Assembly: GCA_964556705.1 (NCBI GenBank)
Contig: CAZKXX010000001.1
Coordinates: 26,139-90,138 of the forward strand
DNA from: CAZKXX01 sp964556705
Lineage (GTDB): Bacteria > Acidobacteriota > Terriglobia > UBA7540
DNA length: 64,000 nucleotides
Direction: 5' to 3'
The notes beneath the pieces are model-generated. The model made no database searches, was not told the DNA's origin, and saw nothing but the letters and a program-made list of their open reading frames with translations. This document shows, piece by piece, positions 17,610 to 26,677 of this stretch (the stretch's first letter is position 1; each line of letters opens with the position of its first letter). Both the position numbers and the translations under genes were made by a program.

Positions 17610-18935
17610 TCAGAACGCCAGGTAAACGGGGTTCTCGAGGATGTTCTTGAGCGTCTGGAGGAATCTGGCGCCCTGCGCGCCGTCCATCACGCGGTGGTCG
17701 CAGGAGAGAGTCATCTTCATGCGATGCCCCACGCGCACGCGGCCGCTCACCACGACGGGTTTTTCCACGACCGCGCCCACGGCGAGGATGGCGCCTTCGG
17801 GCGGATTGATCACCGCGGAAAATTCTTCGATGCCCATCATGCCGAGGTTCGAGACCGAAAACGTCGCGCCCTGGTACTCTTCGGGCTTGAGCTTGCGGTT
17901 GCGCGCGCGCGCGACGAGTTCTTTTACCTCGCGCGCGATTTCCTGAAGCGGTTTGCGGTCGGCGTCGCGCACGACGGGCGTGATGAGCCCGCCGCCTTCG
18001 ATCGCCACCGCCACACCGAGATGCACGCGGTTGAAGACGCGCACCGACTCGCCCTGGAACGAAGCATTCACTTCCGGATGCTGGCGCAGCGCCGCGGCGG
18101 TCGCTTTGAGGATGATATCGTTGACGGAGAGTTTGAGTTCGGGGTCGAGCTGGTTGGCCGACTCGCGCAGTTCGAGCGCGCGCTTCATCTCCACTTCCAC
18201 GGTGAGGTAGAAGTGCGGCACAGGCGCTTTCGACTCGACCAGCCGCTTGGCGATCACCTTGCGAATCGAGCTGAGCGGCTCGTCGCGGTACTCGGGCCCT
18301 TCGAAGGGCGCAAGCGGCCGCGGCGGTCTTGCCCCGGGCGCCGAGACCGGGCCCGCGGCGACGGCCCGTTCGACGTCCTGGCGCACGATGCGTCCCGCCG
18401 GGCCGCTGCCTCTCAGGCCGGCGAGGTCGATGCCCTTCTCCTGCGCGATGCGGCGCGCCAGCGGTGAGGCGAAGATGCGCCCGCCCGCGGCGGCGCGCTC
18501 GTCTTTCTCCTTCTCTTCTTCCTTGCGCGCCGGCGCTTCCGCCGCCTTGCGTTCCTTCTCCGGAGTCTTTTCCTTCGCTTCCTCTTTCGGCGCTTCGGCG
18601 GGCTTGGCTTCGCGCGGCTTCTCTTCCTTCTTTTCTTCCCGGGGCTCCTCCTCCGCCGCCTTCTGGGTCTCGGCCACCAGGTCGCCAATCTTTTCGTCCG
18701 GCTTGGCAACGATGGCAATCAAATGGCCGACGGGAACGACATCGCCTTCCTTGACGAGGATCTTCCGCAGCACGCCTTCGCCGAGCGATTCGACCTCCAT
18801 ATCCACTTTGTCGGTCTCAATCTCCACGATGGCGTCTCCGTCCGAAACGGCGTCGCCTTCCTTCTTGAGCCACTTCAGAACTTTCCCTTCCGTCATCGTG
18901 TCGCTGCCTTTCGGCATGAGCACGCGGGTCGGCAT
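17610..18935 (-). CDS. pdhC: Pyruvate dehydrogenase complex E2, dihydrolipoamide acetyltransferase
   Basis: A 441-residue 2-oxo acid dehydrogenase acyltransferase. An N-terminal lipoyl domain carries the lipoylated Lys in EIETDKVDME (about K43). A long Ala/Glu/Lys-rich linker follows, then the E1/E3-binding domain at about 154-188 (FASPLARRIAQEKGIDL) and the catalytic domain ending in DHRVMDGAQGARF with the active-site His and Asp. It moves acetyl groups from E1 to CoA. The order on the minus strand is E1alpha-E1beta-E2. The N run 28 nt before its start hides the E1beta end. No E3 gene is present. A branched-chain or acetoin substrate cannot be excluded. Confidence 0.95.
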   Translation of the reverse strand: MPTRVLMPKGSDTMTEGKVLKWLKKEGDAVSDGDAIVEIETDKVDMEVESLGEGVLRKILVKEGDVVPVGHLIAIVAKPDEKIGDLVAETQKAAEEEPREEKKEEKPREAKPAEAPKEEAKEKTPEKERKAAEAPARKEEEKEKDERAAAGGRIFASPLARRIAQEKGIDLAGLRGSGPAGRIVRQDVERAVAAGPVSAPGARPPRPLAPFEGPEYRDEPLSSIRKVIAKRLVESKAPVPHFYLTVEVEMKRALELRESANQLDPELKLSVNDIILKATAAALRQHPEVNASFQGESVRVFNRVHLGVAVAIEGGGLITPVVRDADRKPLQEIAREVKELVARARNRKLKPEEYQGATFSVSNLGMMGIEEFSAVINPPEGAILAVGAVVEKPVVVSGRVRVGHRMKMTLSCDHRVMDGAQGARFLQTLKNILENPVYLAF

Positions 18936-18963
18936 TGCGATTCGTCTCCCTTCGGCCGGCTGA

Positions 18964-18973
18964 NNNNNNNNNN
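18964..18973. other. Assembly gap (10 N)
   Basis: Ten N at the junction of the E1beta and E2 genes. No stop codon is found for E1beta in any frame between the gap and the E2 start, so some real sequence, including the last E1beta codons and stop, is missing here. Confidence 0.99.
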
Positions 18974-19921
18974 CACCCGGTTCTTATCAGGCAGGCAGAG
19001 GTGTTCGAGGTTTTTCGCGTACGGCATGGGCACGTCGGCGCCGGTCACGCGCAGGATCGGCGCGTCGAGGTAATCGAACGCCTGGTGCTGGATCCAGTCC
19101 ACAAACTGCGCGCCGACGCCACAATACGGCCAGCCCTCTTCCACGATCACCACGCGGTTCGTCTTCTTCACCGAATCGAGAATCGTCTTCAGGTCCAGCG
19201 GGCGCAGCGTGCGCGGGTCGATCACCTCCGCCTCGATTCCTTCCTTGGCGAGTTCGGTGGCGGCTTCCAGCGCCACGAACACCATTTTCGAGTGAGCGAT
19301 GATCGTCACGTCCTTGCCCGGCCGTTTGATATCCGCTACCCCGAGCGGAATCAGGTAGTCCTCATCCTCGGGAACTTCGCCGCGCGTCCCGTAAAGGACT
19401 TCGGACTCGATAAAGACGACGGGGTTGTTGTCGCGGACAGAACTCTTCAGCAGCCCCTTGGCGTCGCCGGGCGTGGAAGGCGCGACGACTTTCAGGCCCG
19501 GGACGTGGCAGAACCACGCTTCGAGCGCCTGCGAGTGCTGCGCGGCAAGCTGGTGCGCGGCGCCGCCCGGCCCGCGAATGACAATGGGCACGGGAAGCTG
19601 TCCGCCGGACATGTAAAGCATCTTGGCGGCGCTGTTCACGATCTGGTCGAGCGCCAGGAGCGAGAAGTTGAAGGTCATCATTTCGACGATGGGCCGCATG
19701 CCGACCATCGCCGCGCCCACGCCCAGGCCCGTGAAGCCCAGTTCGGTGATGGGCGTATCGAGCACGCGCATGGGGCCGAACTCGTCGAGCATTCCCTTGC
19801 TGACCTTATAGGCGCCCTGATAGAACCCGACTTCTTCGCCGAGCAGGACCACACGCTCGTCGCGACGCATTTCTTCGCGCATCGCCTGGTTCAGCGCTTC
19901 GCGGTAGGTGATGTTGGCCAT
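18974..19921 (-). CDS. pdhB: Pyruvate dehydrogenase E1 component, beta subunit (3' end lost in gap)
   Basis: The first 316 residues of an E1 beta subunit, interrupted by the N run. Thiamine-diphosphate pocket residues lie in LLGEEVGFYQGAYKVSKGML, the interface in TPITELGFTGLGVGAAMVGM, and the C-terminal transketolase domain in EVIDPRTLRPLD and VIVEEGWPYCGVGAQ. Related subunits are about 325 residues, so only about ten residues are probably missing. With E1alpha it decarboxylates pyruvate and reductively acetylates lipoyl-E2. The gap between the E1alpha stop and this ATG is 54 nt. Confidence 0.95.
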
Positions 19922-19975
19922 TCTCTGCTCCGTCTCCGCCTCTTTCGAAAATCTCTGCCGGGAATCTCCGGTGTG

Positions 19976-21040
19976 TCAGTCCGCCAGCACGTCGGTCGAT
20001 AGTTCTTCGGCGGACGGTTCGGGGCTGCGCTCGGCGAAGGCCACGGCGTCTTCGACGACTTCGCGCACCTTGCGGTCCAGCTCCTCGAGCGTGTCCTTGT
20101 CTATCACGCCCTGAGCTTCCATCACCGCGGTGAGGCGCTTGATGGGATCCTGAAGTTTCTGCTCCTGCACTTCCGCCTTGGTCCGATAGTGACCGTGGAC
20201 GGGGTCCGACATCGAATGCCCCATGAAGCGGTAAGTGCGCGCCTCGATGAGCGTGGGAATGTTCTCCTCGCGGGCCAGGCGCACCGCCTCGCCCACCACA
20301 TCGCGGACGGCGAGCACGTCCATGCCGTCCACGCAGGCGCGCGGCATGTCGTAGGCGCAGGCTTTCTGCGAGAGGTCGTAGAGCGAGGAGGCTCGCTCGA
20401 TGGGCGTTCCCATGCCGAAGCGGTTATTTTCGCAAATGAAGACGACGGGAAGTTTCCAGAGCGCGGCGAGGTTCAGCGACTCGTGGAACGAGCCGATGTT
20501 CACCGCCGCCTCGCCGAAGAAGCACAGCGTGACGCGGTTCTCCTTCAGATATTTCGAGGCGAACGCCATTCCGGCGCCGAGCGGGATCTGTCCGCCCACG
20601 ATGGCGTGTCCGCCCATAAATCCCACACGCTTGTCGAACAGGTGCATTGAGCCGCCCTTGCCGCGCGAGCAGCCGCTCTGCTTCCCGTAAAGCTCCGCCA
20701 TCACTTCGCCCGCGTCCATGCCCTTCACCAGCGCGTGCCCGTGCTCGCGGTAGGAGGCCAGCGCGTAGTCCTGCGGCTCGAGCGTGGAAAGGGCGCCCAC
20801 CGCCACGGCTTCCTGGCCGATGTAGAGGTGACAGAACCCGCCGATCTTGCTGAGCGCGTAAAGCTCCGCGCACTTCTCCTCGAAGCGCCGGATGAGCAGC
20901 ATCTTTTCCAGGAGGTCCTTGAGCAGCGCGGGGTCCTCCTTGCGGACCCGCTCCTCGCGCGCCAGACCCGGAGACGTCTTCGTGGTGCGCGTAGAAGCGC
21001 TTCTCTTTTCGGTTTCCACGCTGCTGTTGGTGGTCTTCAT
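19976..21040 (-). CDS. pdhA: Pyruvate dehydrogenase E1 component, alpha subunit
   Basis: A 354-residue E1 alpha subunit. After a Ser/Thr/Lys-rich N-terminal extension of about 35 residues, the family core begins at LLEKMLLIRRFEEKCAELY. YREHGHALVKG and SMHLFDKRVGFMGGHAIVGG line the active site, and GEAAVNIGSFHESLN followed by ENNRFGMGTPIERAS is the Mg2+/thiamine-diphosphate motif. The C-terminal EARTYRFMGHSMSDP is typical. GGAGGG stands 7 nt before the ATG. It heads the E1alpha-E1beta-E2 operon. Confidence 0.95.
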   Translation of the reverse strand: MKTTNSSVETEKRSASTRTTKTSPGLAREERVRKEDPALLKDLLEKMLLIRRFEEKCAELYALSKIGGFCHLYIGQEAVAVGALSTLEPQDYALASYREHGHALVKGMDAGEVMAELYGKQSGCSRGKGGSMHLFDKRVGFMGGHAIVGGQIPLGAGMAFASKYLKENRVTLCFFGEAAVNIGSFHESLNLAALWKLPVVFICENNRFGMGTPIERASSLYDLSQKACAYDMPRACVDGMDVLAVRDVVGEAVRLAREENIPTLIEARTYRFMGHSMSDPVHGHYRTKAEVQEQKLQDPIKRLTAVMEAQGVIDKDTLEELDRKVREVVEDAVAFAERSPEPSAEELSTDVLAD

Positions 21041-21345
21041 TCAAAACCCTCCTGCCGCGGGCGGAGACGTGAAAGGCGCGAGCCCGTCAGGGCCGCCGCA
21101 TCGGGCAACGCGCACTGCCCTTTCTCAACTAGAATGTCTCCCGTGGGGCCGGGAGACCGGAAGAGATTCGGGCCTCGGGGCCGGCCGGGAACTCCGGCCA
21201 AAGGGAGCCTGGACAATCGGAAACTCCGACGCCCAACGGAAGTGTTAGTGTATCAGCACAGGGAGGAACTTGAAAAGTCCTTTGAGGCGTTCACCGAGGC
21301 GCGCACGGCCCGGAAGATGCCGCCATCGGTCGCGCTTTTCGAACC
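21041..21345. other. Divergent intergenic region, pdhA to porin
   Basis: This 305-nt stretch separates the E1alpha gene (minus) from the porin (plus). I see no gene. GGCCGG at 21183-21188 pairs with CCGGCC at 21194-21199 as a small hairpin. No convincing -35/-10 pair was found for either gene. Confidence 0.5.
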
Positions 21346-22752
21346 ATGAGAAACTCTATGAATCCACAGTTACAGTTCGTCGTCTTCATCCTGCTGGTCA
21401 TGGTCCCGGCTCGCGGGCTGCTGGCAGAGGAGCCGGAGTGGAAGGAGCGCCTCGAGCGCTCCGCGGCCGCGCTGGAGGCGCTCGAGCGGCAGGCGGCGGA
21501 GCAGCAGAAAGAAATCGCCGCGCTCCGCGCCGAAATCGAACGCCTGCGGAGCGCGGCGGGAAGCAGCGCGCCCGAGCCGGCGTCGCAGCCGCCGGCTGCG
21601 GGTTCCGCCGCCCCGCAAACCCCGGCCGCCAAGCCGCTCGCCGGGTGGGAACGCGGCCGTCCGTTTCTCCAGAGCTCCGACGGCGAGCATCGCATGGAAA
21701 TCACCGCCCTCGGTCATCTCGACTTCCGGGGATACACGGGAACGGCGACTCCGGCGAACACGTTCGTGCTCCGCCGCGCGCGGTTGCGCGCCCAGGGATA
21801 TCTCTTCCGCCATCTCGCTTACAGCCTTCAGGGCGATTTCGCGGACACCGACAGCAGGCCACTGCGCGACGGTTTCCTGAACTTCAGTTACTGGCGCCCG
21901 GTTCAGGTGCAATTCGGACAGTTCAAGCCGCCCATCTCGGGCGAGTTCTTGCAGTCTTCGGAGGTCATGGACTTCGTCGAGCGCTCGCTCATGAACAACC
22001 TGGTGCCCGCCCGCTCACCCGGTGTGATGGTTCACGGCACGCTCGCCGATGGCATCTTCGGGTACCAGTTCGCCGCCATGAACGGACTGGGCGAACTCAA
22101 GGTGAACACCGGCGGCACTCCCGAAACGAGCCTGCGCCTGAGGGTTGCGCCGTGGGCGGCGGCTGACGCTTCCCCGCTGGAGGGACTGGCCGTCGCGGGC
22201 TCGTTCACGCGCGGGCGGCATCGCGATGCGCTGAGCGTGAGCGGCGAAACGGAAACGCGCAGCGCCAATTTCTTCGAATCGGTTGAAGTGAACGGCGAAG
22301 TCCTGCGCGCCGTCGGAGAGGCGGAGTGGATTTACGGCCCCGCGTCGCTGCGCGCGGGCTACGCGCAGACCCTTCAAGGCCGCGAAAATCTCGGCCCGCT
22401 CGGCGAGCACCTGCCCGGCGTGGTGGGAAAAGGTCTGTACGTTTCGGGGACTTACTTGCTGACCGGCGAAGCGAAGGCAGCGGAAGTGATTTCACCGCGC
22501 CGGCCATTCGCGTCGCGGCCCGGGCGCGGCGCCTGGGAGGCGGCGTTCCGTTACGCGCGGCTGCGAATCAGCAGCGCCGCGGACACGAACCTCGGCGAAT
22601 CCATCACTTTCGGCGTGAACTGGTGGCTGAATCCCTACGTCCGCTACCAGTCGAATATCGTGTACGAACGATTTGAAGACCCGGCGCGCGCGGCAAGTCC
22701 CGGCCGGCGCGGCCATGTGGGATATCTCGGACGGATGCAGTTCCGCTTCTGA
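21346..22752 (+). CDS. Phosphate-selective porin O/P-type outer membrane protein
   Basis: A 468-residue secreted beta-barrel protein. A signal peptide (VVFILLVMVPARGLLA) is followed by a coiled coil at about residues 35-70 (ALERQAAEQQKEIAALRAEI) and an Ala/Pro linker. The barrel then begins at MEITALGHLDFRGYTG. Porin O/P landmarks include FVLRRARLRAQGYLF, YSLQGDFAD, VQFGQFKPPISGE and a C-terminal aromatic end (GYLGRMQFRF) for BAM recognition. The substrate may be phosphate or another anion; there is no phosphate gene nearby. ATG 21346 and 21358 are both possible starts. Confidence 0.88.
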   Translation: MRNSMNPQLQFVVFILLVMVPARGLLAEEPEWKERLERSAAALEALERQAAEQQKEIAALRAEIERLRSAAGSSAPEPASQPPAAGSAAPQTPAAKPLAGWERGRPFLQSSDGEHRMEITALGHLDFRGYTGTATPANTFVLRRARLRAQGYLFRHLAYSLQGDFADTDSRPLRDGFLNFSYWRPVQVQFGQFKPPISGEFLQSSEVMDFVERSLMNNLVPARSPGVMVHGTLADGIFGYQFAAMNGLGELKVNTGGTPETSLRLRVAPWAAADASPLEGLAVAGSFTRGRHRDALSVSGETETRSANFFESVEVNGEVLRAVGEAEWIYGPASLRAGYAQTLQGRENLGPLGEHLPGVVGKGLYVSGTYLLTGEAKAAEVISPRRPFASRPGRGAWEAAFRYARLRISSAADTNLGESITFGVNWWLNPYVRYQSNIVYERFEDPARAASPGRRGHVGYLGRMQFRF

Positions 22753-22764
22753 GCGCCTCGACGG

Positions 22765-22795
22765 GCGCGTCCCTCGGGAACAAAGAGGGACGCGC
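22765..22795. terminator. Perfect 11-bp hairpin between convergent genes
   Basis: GCGCGTCCCTC at 22765-22775 pairs fully with GAGGGACGCGC at 22785-22795 across a 9-nt loop. There is no T run, so it may be a bidirectional transcription barrier or mRNA 3'-end stabiliser between the porin and the M16 genes. Confidence 0.5.
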
Positions 22796-22811
22796 GAACG
22801 ACCGGCAGGGC

Positions 22812-24950
22812 CTACGGAGCCGTCGCGGCGGGTTGTTCGAAGATTTGCGGGTCGAACTGCGGGTTGACTTCAATCTCCTCAATCTGCGCCGTAAATTCCT
22901 TCTGCCCGTCCCGCGTCCGCGTGAAAGCGACCGCGAACGGGAAACCCTCCACCGTCTTCCACTCGGAAAAATCCGTCACCGATTCGGCCGGGCCGGAAGG
23001 GCCCGTAGTCCGGGCGGCGACGCGCAGGATGCGCGCCGTCTCAGGGTGCAGGAACCATCGAAAAACCGAGCCGTCGGCGTTGACTTCCAGAACGCGCGCC
23101 TCCACTTCGCCGATCTTCTCGGTCCCCGCCGCGTTGAAAGTGAATCGCGGGTCGTCGGCGTGCTGCGCCACGAAAATCGGGTCGCGTTTGAGGCTCCGGA
23201 GCGATTCTTCTTTCTGCGCACCCGGCATCGGCTGTGAGCCCATCGGCGTCTGCATCACGCCCGCCGCCGGTGTCACCACCATTTGCATTTCGCCGAAAGG
23301 CATGGCCATCTTCTGCCACATCCGGTCGGGGTAAACGACGAGCGTTTCGGCCTTGATGGCCATCTCGCCCTGCGGCGTCATGGCGCGGATCGCCGCCTTC
23401 TGGCGCAGGGCGCGCACTTCGCGCACCCTGGCCGATCCACCCAGCGATTCGACGACCTTGGCCACCAGAGCGCGGCCCTCCGCGTTCGAGGCGGTCGCCG
23501 CCGGCTTCGCGCCCGGCTCGGGAATGGTGATATCCACCTTCGTCACGGGACCGAAGGAGCTGAGCGGCCGGTCAAAATCGGCAGGCCTGCCCACCACCAG
23601 GACCGCGAGCCGGTCCTTGTGAATGTATTTCTTCGCCACGCGCGCCACATCGTCGATCGTCACTTTTTCAATCGCCGCGCGGTAACGCTCCAGGAAGTCC
23701 GCCGGGTAACCGTAGAACTCGTAAGTCATCCGCTCGCGCAGGACCTTGCCCTTCGTGTCGAAGCGGAAGACGAAGGAGTTGAGGATCGCGTCTTTGGCGC
23801 GCTGCAACTCCTCCGGGGTAGCGGGGGTTTTGTAGAGGTTGTCGATTTCTTCATATACCGCAGAGATGGCTTCGGCGGTCGATTCACTCTTCGTCCCAAC
23901 CAGGATGTTGAACACTCCCGGGTAATCGAAGTTCGAGCCCACGACGCCTCCGGCGGCATAAGCCAGGCCGCGTTTCGTGCGGATGCTCGAAAAGAGCCGC
24001 GAGGTGAAGCCGCCGCCGAAAAACTCGTTCAGCACTTCCAGCGCAAAGTAGTCGGGATTGTCGCGCCTCGTTCCGAGGTGCACCATGCGGATGTTGCTCT
24101 GATTGACGTCTTCCTTCTCGATCAGGTAGTAGCCGGGCTTCGGATCCTGGAAGGCGACTTCGAGCTTTTTGGCCGCGGGCCCCTTCGGCCACACGCCGAA
24201 GGCCTCTTTCAGTTTCGCCTCCATCTTTTTCGCGTCGAAGTCTCCCGAGACGCCCAGAATCATGTTGTTGGGATGAACGTACGTCTGATGCCATTTCACC
24301 AGGTCGTCGCGCGTGACGGCGGCGACGGTTTCGTACTCGGGGACGCGCGCGTAGGGCGAGTCCGCGCCGTACACCAGCTTTCGCGCTTCGCGCCCGGCGA
24401 TCTGCCAGGGATCGTCGTTGCGCCGCGCAATCGAGGTGTTGAGCTGGTTCTTGGCGAGGGGGAGCTTGTCCTCGCGGAAAGCCGGTTCGCGCAGGAGTTC
24501 GACGAAGACCTGAAAGACGTCCTCAAAATCCTCCTTCAGACAGGAGAACGAAACCGACGTCGTCTCCAGGCTTCCGCCCGTCTCGACCTTGGCGGCGCGC
24601 GCTTCGAGGTAGTCATCGAGTTCGTCGCCCGTCCGCGTCTTCGTCCCGCCGGTGCGCCAGACTTCCCCGTAGAGGCTGACCAGGCCCGCTTTCTCGGCCG
24701 GCTCTTCGCGCGAGCCGCCGCGGACCATCACCGTACCGCTGATCAGCGGCAGTTCGCGGTTCTCCTGGAGGAACAGGACCATGCCGTTCGGCAGCGCCAC
24801 GCGAATCGGCTGCTGCGGCTGAAAAGGAGGAAGCGGCGGCTTCTGAATCTCGCGCCAGTCTTTCGCCACCTGGGCGCCGGCCACGAGCGGCACCACCAGC
24901 ATCGCCGCGGCCACCGCCAGGAACCCCCGGAATGTTTTGCCCCTTCTCAT
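22812..24950 (-). CDS. M16 family peptidase homologue, non-catalytic subunit with C-terminal LolA-like domain
   Basis: A 712-residue periplasmic protein with a signal peptide (FLAVAAAMLVVPLVAGAQ). It has the two-domain M16 fold, but the zinc motif HxxEH is replaced by AGLVSLYGEVWRTGG, so this half cannot bind zinc. The C-terminal M16 half keeps the Arg/Tyr loop (FTSRLFSSIRTKRGLAYAAG). About 230 extra residues follow (EGRALVAKVVESLGG through DFSEWKTVEGFPFAVAF), resembling an outer-membrane-lipoprotein-sorting-type beta domain. It overlaps the upstream active M16 gene by ATGA. The two probably form a heterodimer, as in other alpha/beta M16 pairs. Confidence 0.88.
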   Translation of the reverse strand: MRRGKTFRGFLAVAAAMLVVPLVAGAQVAKDWREIQKPPLPPFQPQQPIRVALPNGMVLFLQENRELPLISGTVMVRGGSREEPAEKAGLVSLYGEVWRTGGTKTRTGDELDDYLEARAAKVETGGSLETTSVSFSCLKEDFEDVFQVFVELLREPAFREDKLPLAKNQLNTSIARRNDDPWQIAGREARKLVYGADSPYARVPEYETVAAVTRDDLVKWHQTYVHPNNMILGVSGDFDAKKMEAKLKEAFGVWPKGPAAKKLEVAFQDPKPGYYLIEKEDVNQSNIRMVHLGTRRDNPDYFALEVLNEFFGGGFTSRLFSSIRTKRGLAYAAGGVVGSNFDYPGVFNILVGTKSESTAEAISAVYEEIDNLYKTPATPEELQRAKDAILNSFVFRFDTKGKVLRERMTYEFYGYPADFLERYRAAIEKVTIDDVARVAKKYIHKDRLAVLVVGRPADFDRPLSSFGPVTKVDITIPEPGAKPAATASNAEGRALVAKVVESLGGSARVREVRALRQKAAIRAMTPQGEMAIKAETLVVYPDRMWQKMAMPFGEMQMVVTPAAGVMQTPMGSQPMPGAQKEESLRSLKRDPIFVAQHADDPRFTFNAAGTEKIGEVEARVLEVNADGSVFRWFLHPETARILRVAARTTGPSGPAESVTDFSEWKTVEGFPFAVAFTRTRDGQKEFTAQIEEIEVNPQFDPQIFEQPAATAP

Positions 24951-26479
24951 CGCGCTCCCTCCCCCGCGCCGGCCGCGGCCGCCTGAGCGGTCTGGATCAT
25001 CCCGACCGTGCGATTCGTCTCAGTAAACGTCTCATTGGCGACGCGCCGGATATCTTCCTTGCTCACCTTTTCGATCCGCTCGACTTGCCGGAAAAGTTCG
25101 CGCCAGTCGCCGAGGCGCGCGTGCGCCGTGGCCAGCGCGATCGCCAGGCCCGAGTTGTTGTCCAGGCTGCGGATCAGGTTCGCCTTGGCCCGCGTCTTGA
25201 CCATGCGGAGTTCCTCGTCGCTCACCTCTTCCTTCTTCAGCCGCTCGATCTCTTCCCGGATGGCGTCGCGCGTCTCTTCGGGCGTGTGGCCGGGAGTGGG
25301 GATGGCGTAGAAGGCGAACAGGTTCGGGTACTTGTCGCCCGGCCAGCCGTTGAATCCTCCGGCAGCGGCGGCAATTTTCTTGTCGCGGACGAGCGACCGA
25401 TAGAGCCGAGACGTCCGGCCGCTGGTCATCAGGTCGGCCACCGCGTCGTACACAGCGTCGTCCGGATGGCGCACGTCCGGCTTCTTGTAGCCTTCGAGGA
25501 AAATCGGCTGCGCGGGGTCGCGCAGGACGACGGTGCGCTCGGCGTTCTGCCGTGGCTCGACCGTGCGCAACGGGGGCGGCTTGGGAGCGCCCGGCAGCCG
25601 GCCGAAATAGCGCTCGACCAGCGGAATGACTTCCGAGGCCTTCACGTGTCCGACCACCGAGACCACCATGTTCGCCGGCACGTAGTACTGCCGGTAGAAT
25701 TCCAACGCATCGGTCGCCGAAAACGCCTGCAGGTCCGACGTCCAGCCGACGACGGGCCGACCGTAAGGATGGGCCAGAAACGCCGTCCCCATGAACTGCT
25801 CGATGAGCCGTCCGATCGGGTTGCTTTCGTTGCGCATCCGGCGCTCTTCGAGCACCACGTCGCGCTCCTTGTAGAACTCGCGCATAGTGGGCTTCAGGAA
25901 GCGCTCCGATTCCAGATAGGCCCAGAGCTCCAGGCGGTTCGCCGGGAACGAGTAGAAGTAACCCGTCGTGTCCGAACTCGTGAAGGCGTTGAGGCCCGCG
26001 CCGCCTTCGCGCTCGATGATTTCCGGGAATTCGTTCTGGACGACGTAGCGGTCCGCTTCGGCGATGGCGTCCTTCCAGGCTTTCTCGAGCTCCTTCACTT
26101 TCGCTTCGTCGCGGCCAATCGGCTTGCGGCGTTCGAGGTCGTAGGCGAGGTAGGCGGCTTCGACTTTTTCCAGCGCCTTCAGTTCGGCCTGGTAATTGTT
26201 CGTGCCGATCCGGTCCGTGCCCTTGAACGCCATGTGCTCGAACATATGCGCCAGGCCGGTGATGCCGGGAACCTCGCGGTCCGAGCCCACGTCCACGTGC
26301 GTGAAGAACGAAAACACGGGCGCTTCGGGCCGCTCGACCACGATCACCGTCAGACCGTTCTCGAGCACCTTGGTCGTAACGCGTTTTTCAAACGAGGCGA
26401 GGTCCTGGGCCCGCGCGGTCCCCGCCAGAACGAGGATGGCCGCCGCCAGCGCCCATCCCCAACAGTGACGACTCTGCAT
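24947..26479 (-). CDS. M16 family zinc metallopeptidase, catalytic subunit
   Basis: A 510-residue processing-peptidase-like protein with a signal peptide (WALAAAILVLAGTARAQ). The inverted zinc motif HMFEH is at residues 78-82 within GITGLAHMFEHMAFKGTDRI, with a downstream acidic region supplying the distal Glu. The second half has LIEQFMGTAFLAHPYGRPVV and TSGRTSRLYRSLVRDKKIAA. It probably degrades peptides in the periplasm together with the non-catalytic partner that follows. The ATG at 26479 has an excellent GGAGGGG ribosome site; the open frame above it is not needed. Confidence 0.95.
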   Translation of the reverse strand: MQSRHCWGWALAAAILVLAGTARAQDLASFEKRVTTKVLENGLTVIVVERPEAPVFSFFTHVDVGSDREVPGITGLAHMFEHMAFKGTDRIGTNNYQAELKALEKVEAAYLAYDLERRKPIGRDEAKVKELEKAWKDAIAEADRYVVQNEFPEIIEREGGAGLNAFTSSDTTGYFYSFPANRLELWAYLESERFLKPTMREFYKERDVVLEERRMRNESNPIGRLIEQFMGTAFLAHPYGRPVVGWTSDLQAFSATDALEFYRQYYVPANMVVSVVGHVKASEVIPLVERYFGRLPGAPKPPPLRTVEPRQNAERTVVLRDPAQPIFLEGYKKPDVRHPDDAVYDAVADLMTSGRTSRLYRSLVRDKKIAAAAGGFNGWPGDKYPNLFAFYAIPTPGHTPEETRDAIREEIERLKKEEVSDEELRMVKTRAKANLIRSLDNNSGLAIALATAHARLGDWRELFRQVERIEKVSKEDIRRVANETFTETNRTVGMIQTAQAAAAGAGEGAR

Positions 26480-26677
26480 ACGAAGTCCCCCCTCCGTGTC
26501 AACTTCTCCCCTGCCGATTCTAGTCACACTACACCGAATTCGTTTAGACGTAAACGGCGGCGAAAGGTGGCCTCACCCTCGGGAAAGACGCGCGCGGCAG
26601 GCCCGCGGTTCCGTCCCCCGCCCGCGCTTCGGGCCGGATAGGTTAGAATGAACGGGCGAGGAAATCCCCGAAGCTCG

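Noticed and set aside
23283..26641. Two plus-strand frames of over 560 codons opposite the M16 genes
   Set aside because: They mirror the codon pattern of the M16 genes and show no domain; shadows in high-GC DNA.
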